In this document: piece after piece, positions 28,516-58,769 of the stretch | Position numbering within the stretch: position 1 is the stretch's first letter | Layout of the letters: each line of letters begins with the position of its first letter | NCBI RefSeq assembly: GCF_000321225.1 | Contig: NW_004451005.1 | Coordinates: 1,273,991 to 1,337,990, forward strand | Source: Odobenus rosmarus divergens | Lineage: Eukaryota; Chordata; Mammalia; Carnivora; Odobenidae | Reading direction: 5' to 3' | DNA: 64,000 bases | Position numbers and translations under genes: made by a program | Notes under the pieces: model-generated | Seen by the model: the letters and a program-made list of their open reading frames with translations, nothing else | Databases searched by the model: none | Told to the model about the DNA's origin: nothing

Positions 28516-30979
28516 ACAATCACAAAATTAAAACCAGTATTTAAAAGTGGAAAAGTATTAAAATATTATGGACAAATGTATTTGCTTGATTGTTTTCCTT
28601 AACCCCAAGATACTGCCTGCATAATTCTGAGTAGTTAAGAGCTTAAAGGAACTCGACTTCAGTAGTTTTTAAACTGGATTGTAACCCAGTTAGGCATCAA
28701 GAAAACAACATAAATTTTTTTTAAACAAAATAGAATGGAATAGATCAAGTACATAACGTGAATATTTTCATATTTTGTGGGTCTTTATACATATATACAT
28801 ATGTATATATATACACACACGTGTGTAGTGGATCACAGTGTGAAATGAATTTACTAAGGAAGCTGGTCCGGAATTTTTTCAAATTGCTAAAAAGTAAAGC
28901 CATATGCAGTTGGGTATTTCTAAAATGAAAGCACAGTGCCAGTCATGCACACTTATAATTCAGCTACATTTACTTAGCCCTAAATAAATCATCTCATTTA
29001 TTTATTTAAATAATGTGGCCAACTCCACTTGTTACACTTAGGAAATATATGCTCTAGAACAACCACAAGATGGGAAGTGTGGATTTGCAATTCACTCAGT
29101 GAGTTCCTCCATGGGTTATATTGAAAGGCACTGAGCATATTTCTCTCCTAGTGCTCAAAGATACATGCCATCTTAAAAGGATGTGACCTCTAAACACAGG
29201 CTGACTACTTAATCTGGGTAGGGTGCTGGAGAGAAAATCTGGCTGTTGTATTGGACTTTTTTTTTTAATGTGTTACATTTATTGACAAATAGTATGTGGT
29301 CCTCATGGCACACTTGTAAGTAATTTTTAAAGAGTGATTTTAAGTACCTGCACTTTTTGCCTTAGGCTTGACCTGAAATATAACATGCAAATAAGTATAG
29401 TTCTAACTAGCTACTTCAGATTGAGTTGGTTTTATGGCATCTTCTAGATTTTGCCATTGTTTTGAACTAGATTACAACAGGACTCATTTTGTTAGCATTT
29501 GCATTGTTTACCCATTAAAACAAATTTTCTCTGAACCTTCCATGTCTGTATACTCTGGATAGCCTTAAACAAATATAAAGGTACTTTTTGGCCTCTTCAC
29601 TCTCTTCCACAGAATTCAAGTTTAGTACTAGAACAAATGTTAACAGTCTTTAAACATCCTAAAAGATGTCCAGCCAAGATTTTTTTACCCAGGCTTTCTG
29701 ATTGTCGAGGTGCTGAATGAGGACGTCTCCATTCAGTGTCTGTACCAGGCACCATTCCTGCCTTTTAATGAACATCTTCCCTTACAGTGCTGCTGCTGCC
29801 GGTTGGTGGTGAGGCCAGCCCTATTCTACCATGAGGGACCAGGCCGCCAAGGGTTCCAGGCCCACTGAGGGACTCCGAAGTCTTCTTTTCATTAGATTCT
29901 GCTGATTTTTACTGCCTTAGGTATTTAATATCTAGAGTATAGGGTTTGTCAGACTAGAAAGAACTGACATCCTTGAAGACTAGCATTTTTGGGTTATGGG
30001 TCTTAACATACTTCACTGTTGGCTTCACAAAAATCCCAAATACCTATGTGTCATAAAATCCCACCAGATGTGTAAATTTTATCTTAAAGAATAAGTGTGA
30101 CCATCATTAAATGCCTTAAGTGCTTTCCTGTCCTCTAGTTCAGAGGGGTAAGACAGAGAACTCATATCATTAAAAAAAGAAAAAACCACCAAGCCCAAGG
30201 AGGTTTTTTTAATTGAATTTTTCAATCCAAGGACAACCTCCAACATAGCTATCATTGTTGGTGTGAGCCACCTACTGCTGCCAAATGACCACTGAGGTAT
30301 CAACTAAAGCAAGCTGTAGATCCCCTTCTTTCAGTTCGCTGTGGTTCTTTCATAGCACTCTTCCTTGGAATTGGAAGGCCAAAACGGGAACGGGGTCCAG
30401 CAGAGGCGAGTCTGTGTGCAGCAGCTACATTAGGATACAGTCAATGTCCAAGGCATATTAGCCATGTGCATAGACCGTATAGGTAGCATTAATTCTCCAG
30501 CACTCAGCAGCAATTCCCAGAGCAAATGTTTATTGAGCACCTACTACATGCCACACAGTGTTACAGGAGTGGAGCTATAACAGTAAACAGGACATCTGGC
30601 CTATGTTGTTTTTGTCATAACCAAGCTTCTTAGAAATGTATCACAGAGGAAATAGGCTTTGTAATCAGAAGCATTTGAGTAAGGTGCATTGAATGATATA
30701 TTTAGCCACATTTAAGATATGCAAAAGTGTTTCTGTTGTTTTTTTGATTCTTGGTTCTCAGCTGTGTTTTAACAAGTCCACCAACTTCTGTCCATGTTGA
30801 TAGCACCAAATTAATTGGTAAATTGCCTAATTATTCGTTTTAATTTAAAACTATTATTTGTGGTTTGTGACTTTTCACTTTTCATTCCTAATGTCCGGTA
30901 GAGTTTGTTATTTCTAAGTGAATTTCTTATCAGGTTCTGGTTACCATGTGCTTAACGTACCAAAAAGGAATGGCTTAGA

Positions 30980-31170
30980 AGACAGAAGACTGAGTTTTTC
31001 AGGCTCTCTCACTTAAACAGTTTTGATCTTGCCAAGTCATTTCAGTGTCTGAATTTCTTCTTTTCTATAAAGGAATACAAAATCACCTACGTCACAGGGT
31101 TGTTCGGTGAAGAGTGAGATAATGTATTTAGAACTTGTTGAGAACTTTAAGCACTCTGCAAATGTCAGGA
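30980..31170 (-). repeat. MIR SINE fragment
   Basis: 'cttgccaagtcatttcagtg', 'tctgaatttcttcttttcta' and 'gttgagaactttaagcactc' follow the MIR consensus in reverse. Confidence 0.6.
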
Positions 31171-31779
31171 ATTATTTAGTCAACCATACACTTACTAGGT
31201 ATTGTCTTTTGAGCTGAATGACAAGATGCAAACATTTGGGGGGCTTAGGGCTGAACTGTAAGTTACTTGGCTTGTCCGCGGTTTTGCGTGCAGGTGTATG
31301 TCCAGGAAGGGAGAAAACGAGAGGCAGAGGCAGTTCGTGGAAAACCTCGAAGGCTATGTGAAGTAGTTGGGAGTTGATTCATTCTACCAGCACTGAAGGG
31401 CTTTTTTGAGCAGTACTGTTTGACACATCTAAGAAAAATCAACAGGGCTTGGTGCCTGGTTTTGTTTGGATGTGGAATTAAGTCTATCGCTAATGTCATT
31501 TTTCCTTGTAAATAATTCTTGTGCCAATGTCAGAAATGGGGAGGGGAAATAACGAGTTTTTAAAACTGGAGAAATGGAAGTGCTAGTGTTGTGCTTCAAA
31601 CTGGAGCAGGCAGTCAGTCCCATGTTTATGAAATAGCAGCTGAATGGGAAAGAGATCTAAAATGGAGAATCGCGTAGTCTCCTCAGTGATGTCTTTGCCT
31701 TTCTCCTACGATCAGTTCTTTCCTCCACCACTATCAAATTACCCTGTAATACATAATGCCTCTTGCTTTTAAATGTTTT

Positions 31780-32110
31780 ACCAGTGCCGTTAATCTCTAG
31801 AACAGAGTCCACTCTCCCTGACTTCAGTCTGATACCAAAGTTACTTGTAAGATTTTGGCCGCACCTTGTCTGCCTTGCCAGCCTGACTCGCCTTGGTCCC
31901 CTCTATGAATGCATCACCCCAGTCAGGTGGATTTCCTCCATGTCTGTCAGCAGTCAGAAGCAAGTTACCTTCTAAGGAACTTCTCTCTCCTCCCTTCAGT
32001 CAACATTCAAAACCTACTTCGGGGTTCTAATTTCTGACCTTAATTATACCAGCCCCTCAACTCTCCCTCTTCAGTTCTGTTTTGCTTTTCTTCCTCCAGA
32101 GTTGGATTCC
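31780..32110 (+). repeat. L2-like LINE fragment
   Basis: A C/T-rich text with 'ttccagaactactgtgacat', 'caacattcaaaacctacttc' and similar phrases resembles the 3' part of LINE2. It is weakly supported by eye. Confidence 0.35.
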
Positions 32111-32129
32111 AGAACTACTGTGACATTGT

Positions 32130-32194
32130 ATTAGTCTAGCAGCTGTGCTAGACTAATAAGCTAGATTCCAGCCTATCAGCCCCACTGGCTGATA
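32130..32194. repeat. Two adjacent short perfect hairpins
   Basis: First hairpin: ATTAGTCTAGCA (32130-32141), loop GCTG, TGCTAGACTAAT (32146-32157), a perfect 12-bp stem. Second: TATCAGCC (32174-32181), loop of five, GGCTGATA (32187-32194), an 8-bp stem. They lie 16 bases apart. No terminator, transposon end or known element was recognised here. Confidence 0.85.
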
Positions 32195-32784
32195 AGCCTA
32201 AGAACACAGCCCCCCCACCACCACCCTAAAATCAGCAGTTTCAATAGAATGTACGTTTGAGGCAGTAAGTAAGTACTGAAAAAGAGATGGATAGGTTGTA
32301 AAACATAGTCAATGGAGCTGAGAGGGGCAGAGGGTTTTTAACTTCAACCAAAGGTATGTATTTGAAAACGGGGGATAAATGGAGGAGGGGGTAAAGCTGC
32401 GAAGAAGGGTATGTCACATACAAAAGGAGGAGATGCAGGAAGAGGGACACCACTATCTTCTTTTCCCCTGGGATGTAAACTTCAGGAAGCCATGCAGCTC
32501 TCCCAGCCAGGGATGGTAGCCATGTGCAAGGGATCGCAGAGCCGGTGTGGCAGCCCGGAGGGGTCTAGCTGAGCAGCTGCTGAGACCTCACGAAAAGGGA
32601 GGCCACTGGCTAAGCTGCCGCTGTCCACAGCCCCTGTGGTGTTCTGTAGAAGGTACTGGGCTGTCCCCTAAACTAGACAGACGAGATCCATCCCACAGCC
32701 ACTGACAAAATACCTCCTGTTTCTGTCGCTGGGTAATAAAATGATTGTTTATACAGAAGAGCCTAAATACAGCGTTTCATAGAA

Positions 32785-32990
32785 TATGTGGAGTTACATA
32801 AGGCCTTAGAAGCCACTAATGCATTGTCTCATTTCATAAATAAGAAAAAGAGGAAGAGACATGAAGCAAAATAACCTAAGGTCTCTCAACTAGTTAGCAC
32901 CAGAGCCACAGCTGGAATGGAGGTCTCTGAATTCCCATCTCCCTCCACACTGCCGCCCTCTTCCCCTGTGAATGACTGTTATTTTCTCTT
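32785..32990 (+). repeat. MIR SINE fragment
   Basis: 'tgtctcatttcataaataag', 'taaggtctctcaactagtta' and 'gcaccagagccacagctgga' follow the MIR core in forward order. Confidence 0.65.
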
Positions 32991-33583
32991 CGGGATCAGT
33001 CTTGATTATACTTACTGTGCCAGCCATTCAACAGCATTGAGGACCTTTAAATGTAAGGTACTGCACTAAGGGAACGAGAAGGCATGGTCCCATCCTTGTC
33101 TTCAAGAGACCTCCGTTCAGTCTAGAGGAAAATGTGGGCAAAATTTACCACTGGAATACAGAAAAGATCTCCAGTTTTTATTTGTATATATTTTTATCAT
33201 TTTAGTCCTTTGTTTGACAATGTACATAATTCAATATAATTAATCAAGAAATACACATTTATTGGAGATACGTGTCCAGAATTTTTTTGATGGTGTTCAA
33301 GGTGTGTAATCTACTGGCCTAGGTAGGCACTGTCCTAAACAAGTTAAAAGATGGGCCTTTCCCCAAGAGCTTTCTATTTAAAATTACAATTATCCAGCAA
33401 GGCAACTTTAAGCTTTTGCCACTTACCAAGGATTGTAGGGTGGGTGAGAGCATCCAGATGGCCAGAGGTGAGTGGGCTGCTCCAGATCTGAGTGTGTTTA
33501 TTTCTTACGAGCAATAAAGGTTTAAGAATGAGGTAGAACTCTCACAGGTTATATATACTCTACATCAGAAAAGACTAAGGCAT

Positions 33584-33786
33584 GGGGCGCCCGGGTGGCT
33601 CAGTCGTTAAGCATCTGCCTTCGGCTCAGGTCATGGTCCCAGGGTCCTCGGATCGAGCCCCACATCGGGCTCCCTGCTCCGCGGGAAGCCTGCTTCTCCC
33701 TCTCCCACTCCCCCTGCTTGTGTTCCCTCTCTCGCTGTGTCTCTGTGTCAAATAAATACATAAAATCTTAAAAAAAAAAAACAAAA
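33584..33786 (+). mobile_element. CAN-SINE, plus
   Basis: GGGGCGCCCGGGTGGCTCAG head, CT-rich part, AAATAAATACATAAAATCTT and an A tail. AAAGACTAAGGCA on both sides is the target-site duplication. It is the only clear SINE between the genes. Confidence 0.95.
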
Positions 33787-36119
33787 AAAGACTAAGGCAG
33801 ACAATGCATTAAAACTTGATGGTTTTACTCTAAGAGCCCTTTGAGGCTACAGCCCAAGTCCAGGCAGTGAAATGGGCAGGGAGGAAGAGGTTCTTGTGTT
33901 TCATCTCCTTTGTGAGCTTCAGGGGTAGGAGAGCGCTGGGAAGGGAGGTTCTTCCATCACACATTATTTAAAGCTAACAGTACTCTGGATTTGCTTTATT
34001 GTGTCCAACGCTTCTAACATATGCAATCCCAGATAATTTTAAAATGGAGACTCAGACAGAATTGCTCCCTCAACTGTCCCCTATCCCCACCCCATCCACT
34101 AAACCCTGTTGACCATTTCAAATTTCAAGTGACAGGAAAGGAAAAGAACTCCATAATCAACATAGGGTAGATGACTACAGCCCTTCTAATTTGATTACTT
34201 CCTTGTGCTTTCTTGCTAAGAGTTGCCTCAACAAAACACAGGAGGTACTCTGTGTTGGCACCTGGCACAAGGCCCTTCTCCCTTTATGCTTGCTGACAAC
34301 TGGCTTCAGAATTAACCAGTTAGAATGGTCTGTCGAATCAGCTTCTTGCTGAGTAATCCTGCTCCAGGGCTGCAATCCTCAGAAGTTAAACTACAAAGAA
34401 GTCAAACTTTGGGGCTACAAGGTCAGTGAGGTGAGGCTAGTGCGTAGATAGTGGTAGTTGCAAACCTCTTTTAAAACACACCTGTCTGTTTCTTTTCCTC
34501 CCCGCCCCCCCCACTCTTGGCCCCTTGGGAGAGAGAGCAGGGACCAACGGGTAGGAGAGTGAGGTGAATAGGCTGCTAACACTGGAGATGTGGAGACTTT
34601 ATTGGGGGGGGAGGGGTGTCTCACCAAATACAAATAACACACTCTTCTAGTAGGTTAGGTATATTAACTAAATTAATTCTAGGATCCATTCTAATTAAGT
34701 CTTATTAACCAGTACTTGGTCCCTCCATAGGTGTTTTCCAACTGTGTGCTTCTGAATCAACAATTTTCTAATACCCTCATTCACAGGAATGCCAGGCACC
34801 TCATAGTGAAATCTGAAACTGTTAGAGCAGCGGCAACATTAATGTAACTGCTCACGTCCTGGCCCAGCCCAGACCAAGAGAACGAAAACCCTGGGGGCGG
34901 AGCCCGGCGATCTGTGTTGTGACAAGTCCTCCAGGTGTGTGCTGCACGCTGAAGTGGGAGAACCACTGGGTGAAAACACTTTCGTGTTCCGCCTCCTGAG
35001 GCCAGCTGTTAGCACAAGGCTCTAACACTGGCCTTAGGGAGCAGCTGCTTGAAAATGTCTCACCTCCTGACACAAGAGTGCCCGTGCCTCCGTAGGTGGC
35101 TCTCAAACCTGCTCGGGAGGAAAAGAAAAAAAGGGGTGGCAGGTTCCATGTACATCACGATGAAAAAGTAATCTGTTAAAATAGAATTGTAAACTAAATC
35201 ATTTGCGATCCTCTCAGCTTCCAGTGTAGAGGTTATTCGTTAATTATCTTTGCTAACTGGGTAAAGTTAATTCATAATAAATTCAAGTCTTATGCATAGT
35301 AGACACTTTCTGAAAAACATTAGTATTTAAAAACCGTTCTATAACGAGTTTACCGCCCTTATTTCAACCTTACGTACACAGTGGATTTGTATTGATGTGT
35401 TTTGCTGTTCTGTGTCCTCTTGTTTGAACTCAGACCCTTTAACATGAGACGTTCCTTTCAGTGTAATTCTCTTCTCTGTCCTCTCCTAAGATGAGAAAAT
35501 CCCGTCCTATGCATCCCACTGCTCATCAGATTCCCCCAAGCAGAAAAGGGCATGCAAACTCTCCACTGCCACCTGTCCACGCGTGATCACATGTCATTTC
35601 AGGAGACAAATTCAAACTGATTTTCTAGTGTCTGGGTCTCGGTTCTTAAGTGGTTCACACACACCTTTCACTTCTAAATATAGCGGAGGGCAGTCAGCCT
35701 TTAAAGAGGCCAGCTCCAGCTGTGCTAAGATTTACTCCCCACGAAAGCTGAGGCAGCTTCAATGTCCAACAAACAGCCGTTTGGTCTTGGCTGCCCGGTC
35801 TTTATGCCCTCTTCCTCTCAACCAACCCTCATGCCTCCAGGTCCAAAAGTAGTCCAGCTGAGATGAGATAAAGCTGAACTAATCAAATTCTCTTAAGTAT
35901 AAAAAAAGTTATTTTAATACACATACAACACTAGCCTGCCATTAATGTCGTAGGAATTGGAGCATATAACGGAAAATGATAAATGGTCACAGGACATTTA
36001 GGAGTTACTAGGTTACCACTCTGGCCAGACTTGATTTCAAGCTTCCTGGGCCTCAGGCCAAGGGTTAATCCAAACAAAAGAAAAGGTTACTGCTTACACT
36101 GAACAGCATTAACTTCCTT

Positions 36120-36125
36120 TTTATA
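36120..36125 (-). terminator. HMGCR: Candidate distal HMGCR poly(A) signal
   Basis: TATAAA on the minus strand, a variant hexamer, at the place where the human-like 3' UTR ends. It is weaker than the canonical signal at 36481. Confidence 0.4.
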
Positions 36126-36480
36126 ATTTACTGGAACTGAGCAAAAAGTATAACAAAATGTATACAATTTAGTAATTGTACAAAACATTAATTTAGCAAG
36201 ACAATATTGGTTACAGTCACCAGAATAAAGACTCACACTTCACTGCCACTTCCATGAAAAGTTCAGATAAATAAGAAGTCACTGGCTGAAAGTCACAACA
36301 GAAGCAATTTAAACTTTACATACAACAGCAAAGGTCAATCCTCCCACAACAGTACTGCAGACACAATCACTCAGAGGCTCTCTATGCTGCCATGGCATTC
36401 CTGGAATGTTCTTCAGAGTCCATCTTCTCTCTCCAAGACCAACACTTGAAGCATTAGATGTAATATAAAATAAGGGGTTC

Positions 36481-36486
36481 TTTATT
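36481..36486 (-). terminator. HMGCR: Candidate proximal HMGCR poly(A) signal
   Basis: Canonical AATAAA on the minus strand, inside TATAAATAATAAAG. Use would give a 3' UTR of about 1.4 kb. Confidence 0.5.
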
Positions 36487-37870
36487 ATTTATACAAAACT
36501 TGTACATTAAAAAAAAAAAATTAAGATTCAACAACTCTGCTGACCCCCCTGAGGAAGCTAAGAGCTTTTATGGGTCTATCAAAGAGCCCTGTGTGAATGT
36601 TTCAGTCTCCAACCTCCTGGCCGCAGGAACGAAGCTCTCCTCCAGGGCCATTCACGTGGCACCTTCACTGGCTCTGAAAGCTGATTTCCCTTTCAATGGG
36701 CTCAACGAGCAAGCCAGGGTTTCCTGGACAACATTAAAGAAAACTATCTTCTCTGGCCCAAGCTTAGAATGTTTTATCAGTATACAAGTTGATTTTTTTT
36801 TATTTCTTTAACACTTTCAGTAAACTCCTAGCAGAAGCAGCTTTATTACAACATATACAGATTTGATACAGTTCTTTACAAAAACCCACCTAGGTTTTTC
36901 CACTAAATAAATTCAGTTGTCTTTTAAGTAATTAAAGTTGGCTTAGAGAAATGGTATTTTTCTTTCAAACCTGTGTTTTCCACCCTCTGAGCTCTGAGAG
37001 GTCACAGACTTACATGTTCTTGAGGAAGAGAGTCACCTTTGTCTAGGCGATATTAAAAGCTCTTGTATCTTTAACAAAGAATGCAAAACTGTTCCTTAAA
37101 GCCTTATGCTAGAAGATACGTTCTAGCAATCTAGACATTTATACTTAGACAAAAGGCCTCTCTGAACAGTCTGCAGAGATTAATGCAGTGATTTGTTTTC
37201 TTGACAGAGAACAATTTAGCACTGCTTATTAGCACATAATTCAGTAGTTGGGGAATAAGAGTAATTCTTCCCTTGAAGAAAGGAAGTCCCCTCCTGAAGA
37301 ATCACAATGGCTGCCCCCCCCAAAAAATCAAAATAGACCAGCACCAAATGAAGTATTAGTTTACAAAAAAATAAACTTAGCTCTTATCTCTTAAAAGTCC
37401 TATAACCCAGACTTAATAAATTAACTATGAAATCAGTTTGTCAGCTAGAGTATAATTTAAAAATCCATTTTCAACCAGAGGGGAAGGGAGGATGGAGAGG
37501 GTCAATCTCACACTGATCATCACGAACTCCATGGATTTCATCAAAAGAAAAGACTTTTTTCCAGCCTGTATTCTCTTTCAGAAGTGAGCTGTAGATTACC
37601 ATCTGTGGATGCCTTAAAGCATGGTATTCATGTTGAGATCCTTCCAGAGAGCACAGCATGTAAAGTACTACACTATTTTTAGATCTGAGAAATCTGCATG
37701 GAAAGAAGGATCTCAGACCTTTCTGAAACAGCCAAACACCAAGCAGTTGGCTCACAGATCATGTCTATTCATCCTCAACATAACACCGCATTGAGCTTTT
37801 TAATTCACAGATTTTATGTTAGTCCTTTAGAACCCAACGCCCATGTTTTAGTTCAGAGCTGTCGGGCTAT

Positions 37871-56216
<18,346 letters not shown>

Positions 56217-56897
56217 TTAGGAAAAGATTTTAAGATTTTGCACTGTAAACCCTACTTTTGTAGGCACAGTGTCTTATACATACGTATAACACTATTTGAC
56301 AGTGTTCCTTATTAGTTCTGTAAAATAATTATAAAACTAAAATAAGAGGACTCTGGTATTACTTTTTTACTCACAAAACTTAAATCCTCTATCAGTCACT
56401 AGCAATCAACTTAAAAACTAGCTATTTCTTACAAGTTGTATGAATTCAAGCATTTATGATGAAACCAAATAAATATCTCAGCCCACGATATTATCTGAGC
56501 CAAGGAGGAGAGCAATAAAGCAGGGGGAAAAAAGTGAGAAACAACTATTCACATTTGTTTTCTAATTACCCCTGTATAAAATGCCCATAAGCACCCTCTA
56601 TATTCTCCACATTCTGTTTACACAAAAGGCAAATACCAAACAATCTACTTGTTGAGTGTGTCCTCCTCAAAGGTAGGGGGTCCATTACACTTTTCCATCC
56701 CATCTAACATATGGCATAATGTTACTAGCAAAATGATGTTTAATAAAACTTCCTACTCTTGCTGTCACCAGAGAAAAAGTCTTTTCCAAATTTTACAGCT
56801 AATAAAATGCCACTACAGTACTGGAAAAAGAGGATGGCTGGCCAAAGTAGATGTCTATGACACTCAAAAATTCCCAATAGAACATACAGGTAATTTT

Positions 56898-57109
56898 TCT
56901 TTAAAGATTATTTGAGAGAGAGAGAGAAAAAAAGAGGGCACGCACGCAGAGGGGGAGGGGCCGAAGGAGAGGGAGAGAGAATCCCAAGCAGACTCCCCAC
57001 TGAGCATGGAGCCTGACACAGGGCTCAATCTCAAGACCCTGAGATCACCATCTGACCTGAAATCAAGAGTCAGATGCTTAACAAACTGAGCCACCCAGGC
57101 GCCCCTGGA
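56898..57109 (-). mobile_element. CAN-SINE, older subfamily, minus
   Basis: TTTAAAGATTATTTGAGAGAG start and CACCCAGGCGCCCC end. AGAACATACAGGTAATTTT is repeated at 56879-56897 and 57110-57128, a 19-base duplication. Confidence 0.95.
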
Positions 57110-57727
57110 GAACATACAGGTAATTTTGACCTAATAACTACCATGACTAAACTTCCTCATGTCTGTTGGCTAAATTACAATAATTTTGATATTCTGATTT
57201 TTTAAAAAATCTGACATAGTCACTGGTCTCTAATACAGGAACTTGTAAGTCTTCTTATACTAAAATTAATGCTTACAATAAAGCATATTTAACTACCCAT
57301 AAAAATCTATTTCAAATTAAGATTTAAAAAGTAAGGCTACTGATTGAGACACTAGCAGGAATTCAAATGAATCTCATGTTTATGGTAATAACTAAGAAAA
57401 TTACTCATTTATTGAAGACAGAAAATTAAAAGGCAACAAATGAAGAAAAACAAAGTTAATTACTCTATCTAAAGGGTTAAGGGAAAGAAAATAAGAGTAG
57501 CTTTTAGGAACCAAAGCAATTCCTGAACATCATCCCCCACTGTGTCACACGATGTTCTCCCCATTTCAGCTGCACCAGGCCCCAAATGGACAGCTGGCTT
57601 GCCCACTGTAGGTGACAACCTTTCACTGGATCAATTCAATCATGAAATCAATTTTGTAAGAACAAACATTGTTTAATAAAATAAAATAGAAAAAAATAGC
57701 TGTAAGAATATAGTATAGGTAGGTATT

Positions 57728-57924
57728 TTTTTTTTAAGATTTATATTTATTTATTTGACAGAGAGAGACACAGTGAGAGAGGGAACACAAGCAGGGGGAG
57801 CAGGAGAGGGAGAAGCAGGCTTCCCACAGAGCAGGGAGCCCGATGCGGGGCTCGATCCCAGGACCCTGGGATCATGACCTGAGCCGAAGGCACACGCTGA
57901 ATGACTAAGCCACCCAGGTGCCCC
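57728..57924 (-). mobile_element. CAN-SINE, minus
   Basis: Full-length copy of the AACACAAGCAGGGGGAGCAG subfamily. GGTAGGTATT at 57718 and 57925 is the duplication. Confidence 0.95.
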
Positions 57925-58541
57925 GGTAGGTATTATTTCTTAAAACCTGATGTTTCATGAAACTATATATATATATGACTGTGTATAGTTCCAACATAAC
58001 ATGTATTACTTACTGTGGGTCTCAATTTTAAAAGGCTGGCAGTCACTAAGTTCTATAAATGTGGCATGCATCTGCCTGTTTATTCATGCTTTTTCAACCT
58101 TCCTCCCTGAGTCTTGTTCCTCATTTTATCCTCCAGAACCTTGCACCCACACACAGCAGTTGCTCAACAAATACCTGCTTAATTAAAAATAAACTCATAA
58201 ACTACAGTATTTTATTGACCCATCTTGAAATAGACCTAAAAATGACTTTAAGCCAAAAAGATATAAATATAACTGCCCACCTGCTATCACACCCCCCACC
58301 CCCCCCACCCCAGTTAAAGACTGAATGTAGAGCACTCAGGGAACATATTAAAGGGGAATGGGGTAGGGAAGAAAGGCTACAGTCTATACACTGTTTCCAA
58401 AAATGAACAATAACAAAATTAGTTTCTATTAAATGAGCAGGGACTTGGACTTAAAAGCTTTGGAGAGTATTAATCATATCTTAGATTTGAATCCCACTTC
58501 ATTATAACCAAAAGCCTCATAAGAGCCTAGATTTTCAGGAT

Positions 58542-58769
58542 GCTTTTTTTTTTTTTTTTAAGATTTTATTTATTATCTGACAGAGAGAGACACAGCGAGA
58601 GAGGGAACACAAGCAGGGGAAGTGGGAGAGGGAGAAGCAGGGTCAGAGGGAGAGGGAGAAGCAGGCTTCCTGCAGAGCAGGGAGCCCAATGCGGGGCTCG
58701 ATCCCAGAACCCTGGGATCATGACCTGAGCCGAAGGCAGACGCTAATGACTGAGCAACCCAGGCGCCCC
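58542..58769 (-). mobile_element. CAN-SINE with internal duplication, minus
   Basis: Full-length copy that holds GGGAGAGGGAGAAGCAGG twice (near 58623 and 58647), making it about 30 bp longer than neighbours. TCAGGAT flanks both sides. Confidence 0.92.

Larger units (their letters stand above)
28520..36099. other. Intergenic region between the two convergent 3' ends
   Basis: About 7.6 kb. It contains MIR fragments (30980-31170, 32785-32990), an L2-like piece (31780-32110), a hairpin pair (32130-32194) and one CAN-SINE (33584-33786). A GC-richer patch at 29640-29880 is open in one plus-strand frame without a Met start. The ORFs at 30079-30303, 31263-31623, 34175-35106 and 35583-35852 have no recognised product. 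Everything else appears to be unique noncoding DNA. Confidence 0.75.
36100..37870 (-). other. HMGCR: HMGCR 3' UTR (rest of exon 20)
   Basis: The UTR follows the stop codon on the minus strand. Its far part (minus-strand 'aattactaaattgtatacat' and 'ccagtaaattataaaaagga', near 36110-36180) resembles the end of human HMGCR mRNA, and the resulting length of about 1.77 kb agrees with the human 3' UTR. No SINE or L1 is seen inside. Plus-strand ORFs here (36500-36811, 37698-37949) and the minus-strand one at 37471-37755 are chance frames. Confidence 0.65.

Noticed and set aside
28790..28826. Palindromic TA/CA stretch with ACACACGTGTGT
   Set aside because: It is a low-complexity alternating tract; self-complementarity is expected from composition.
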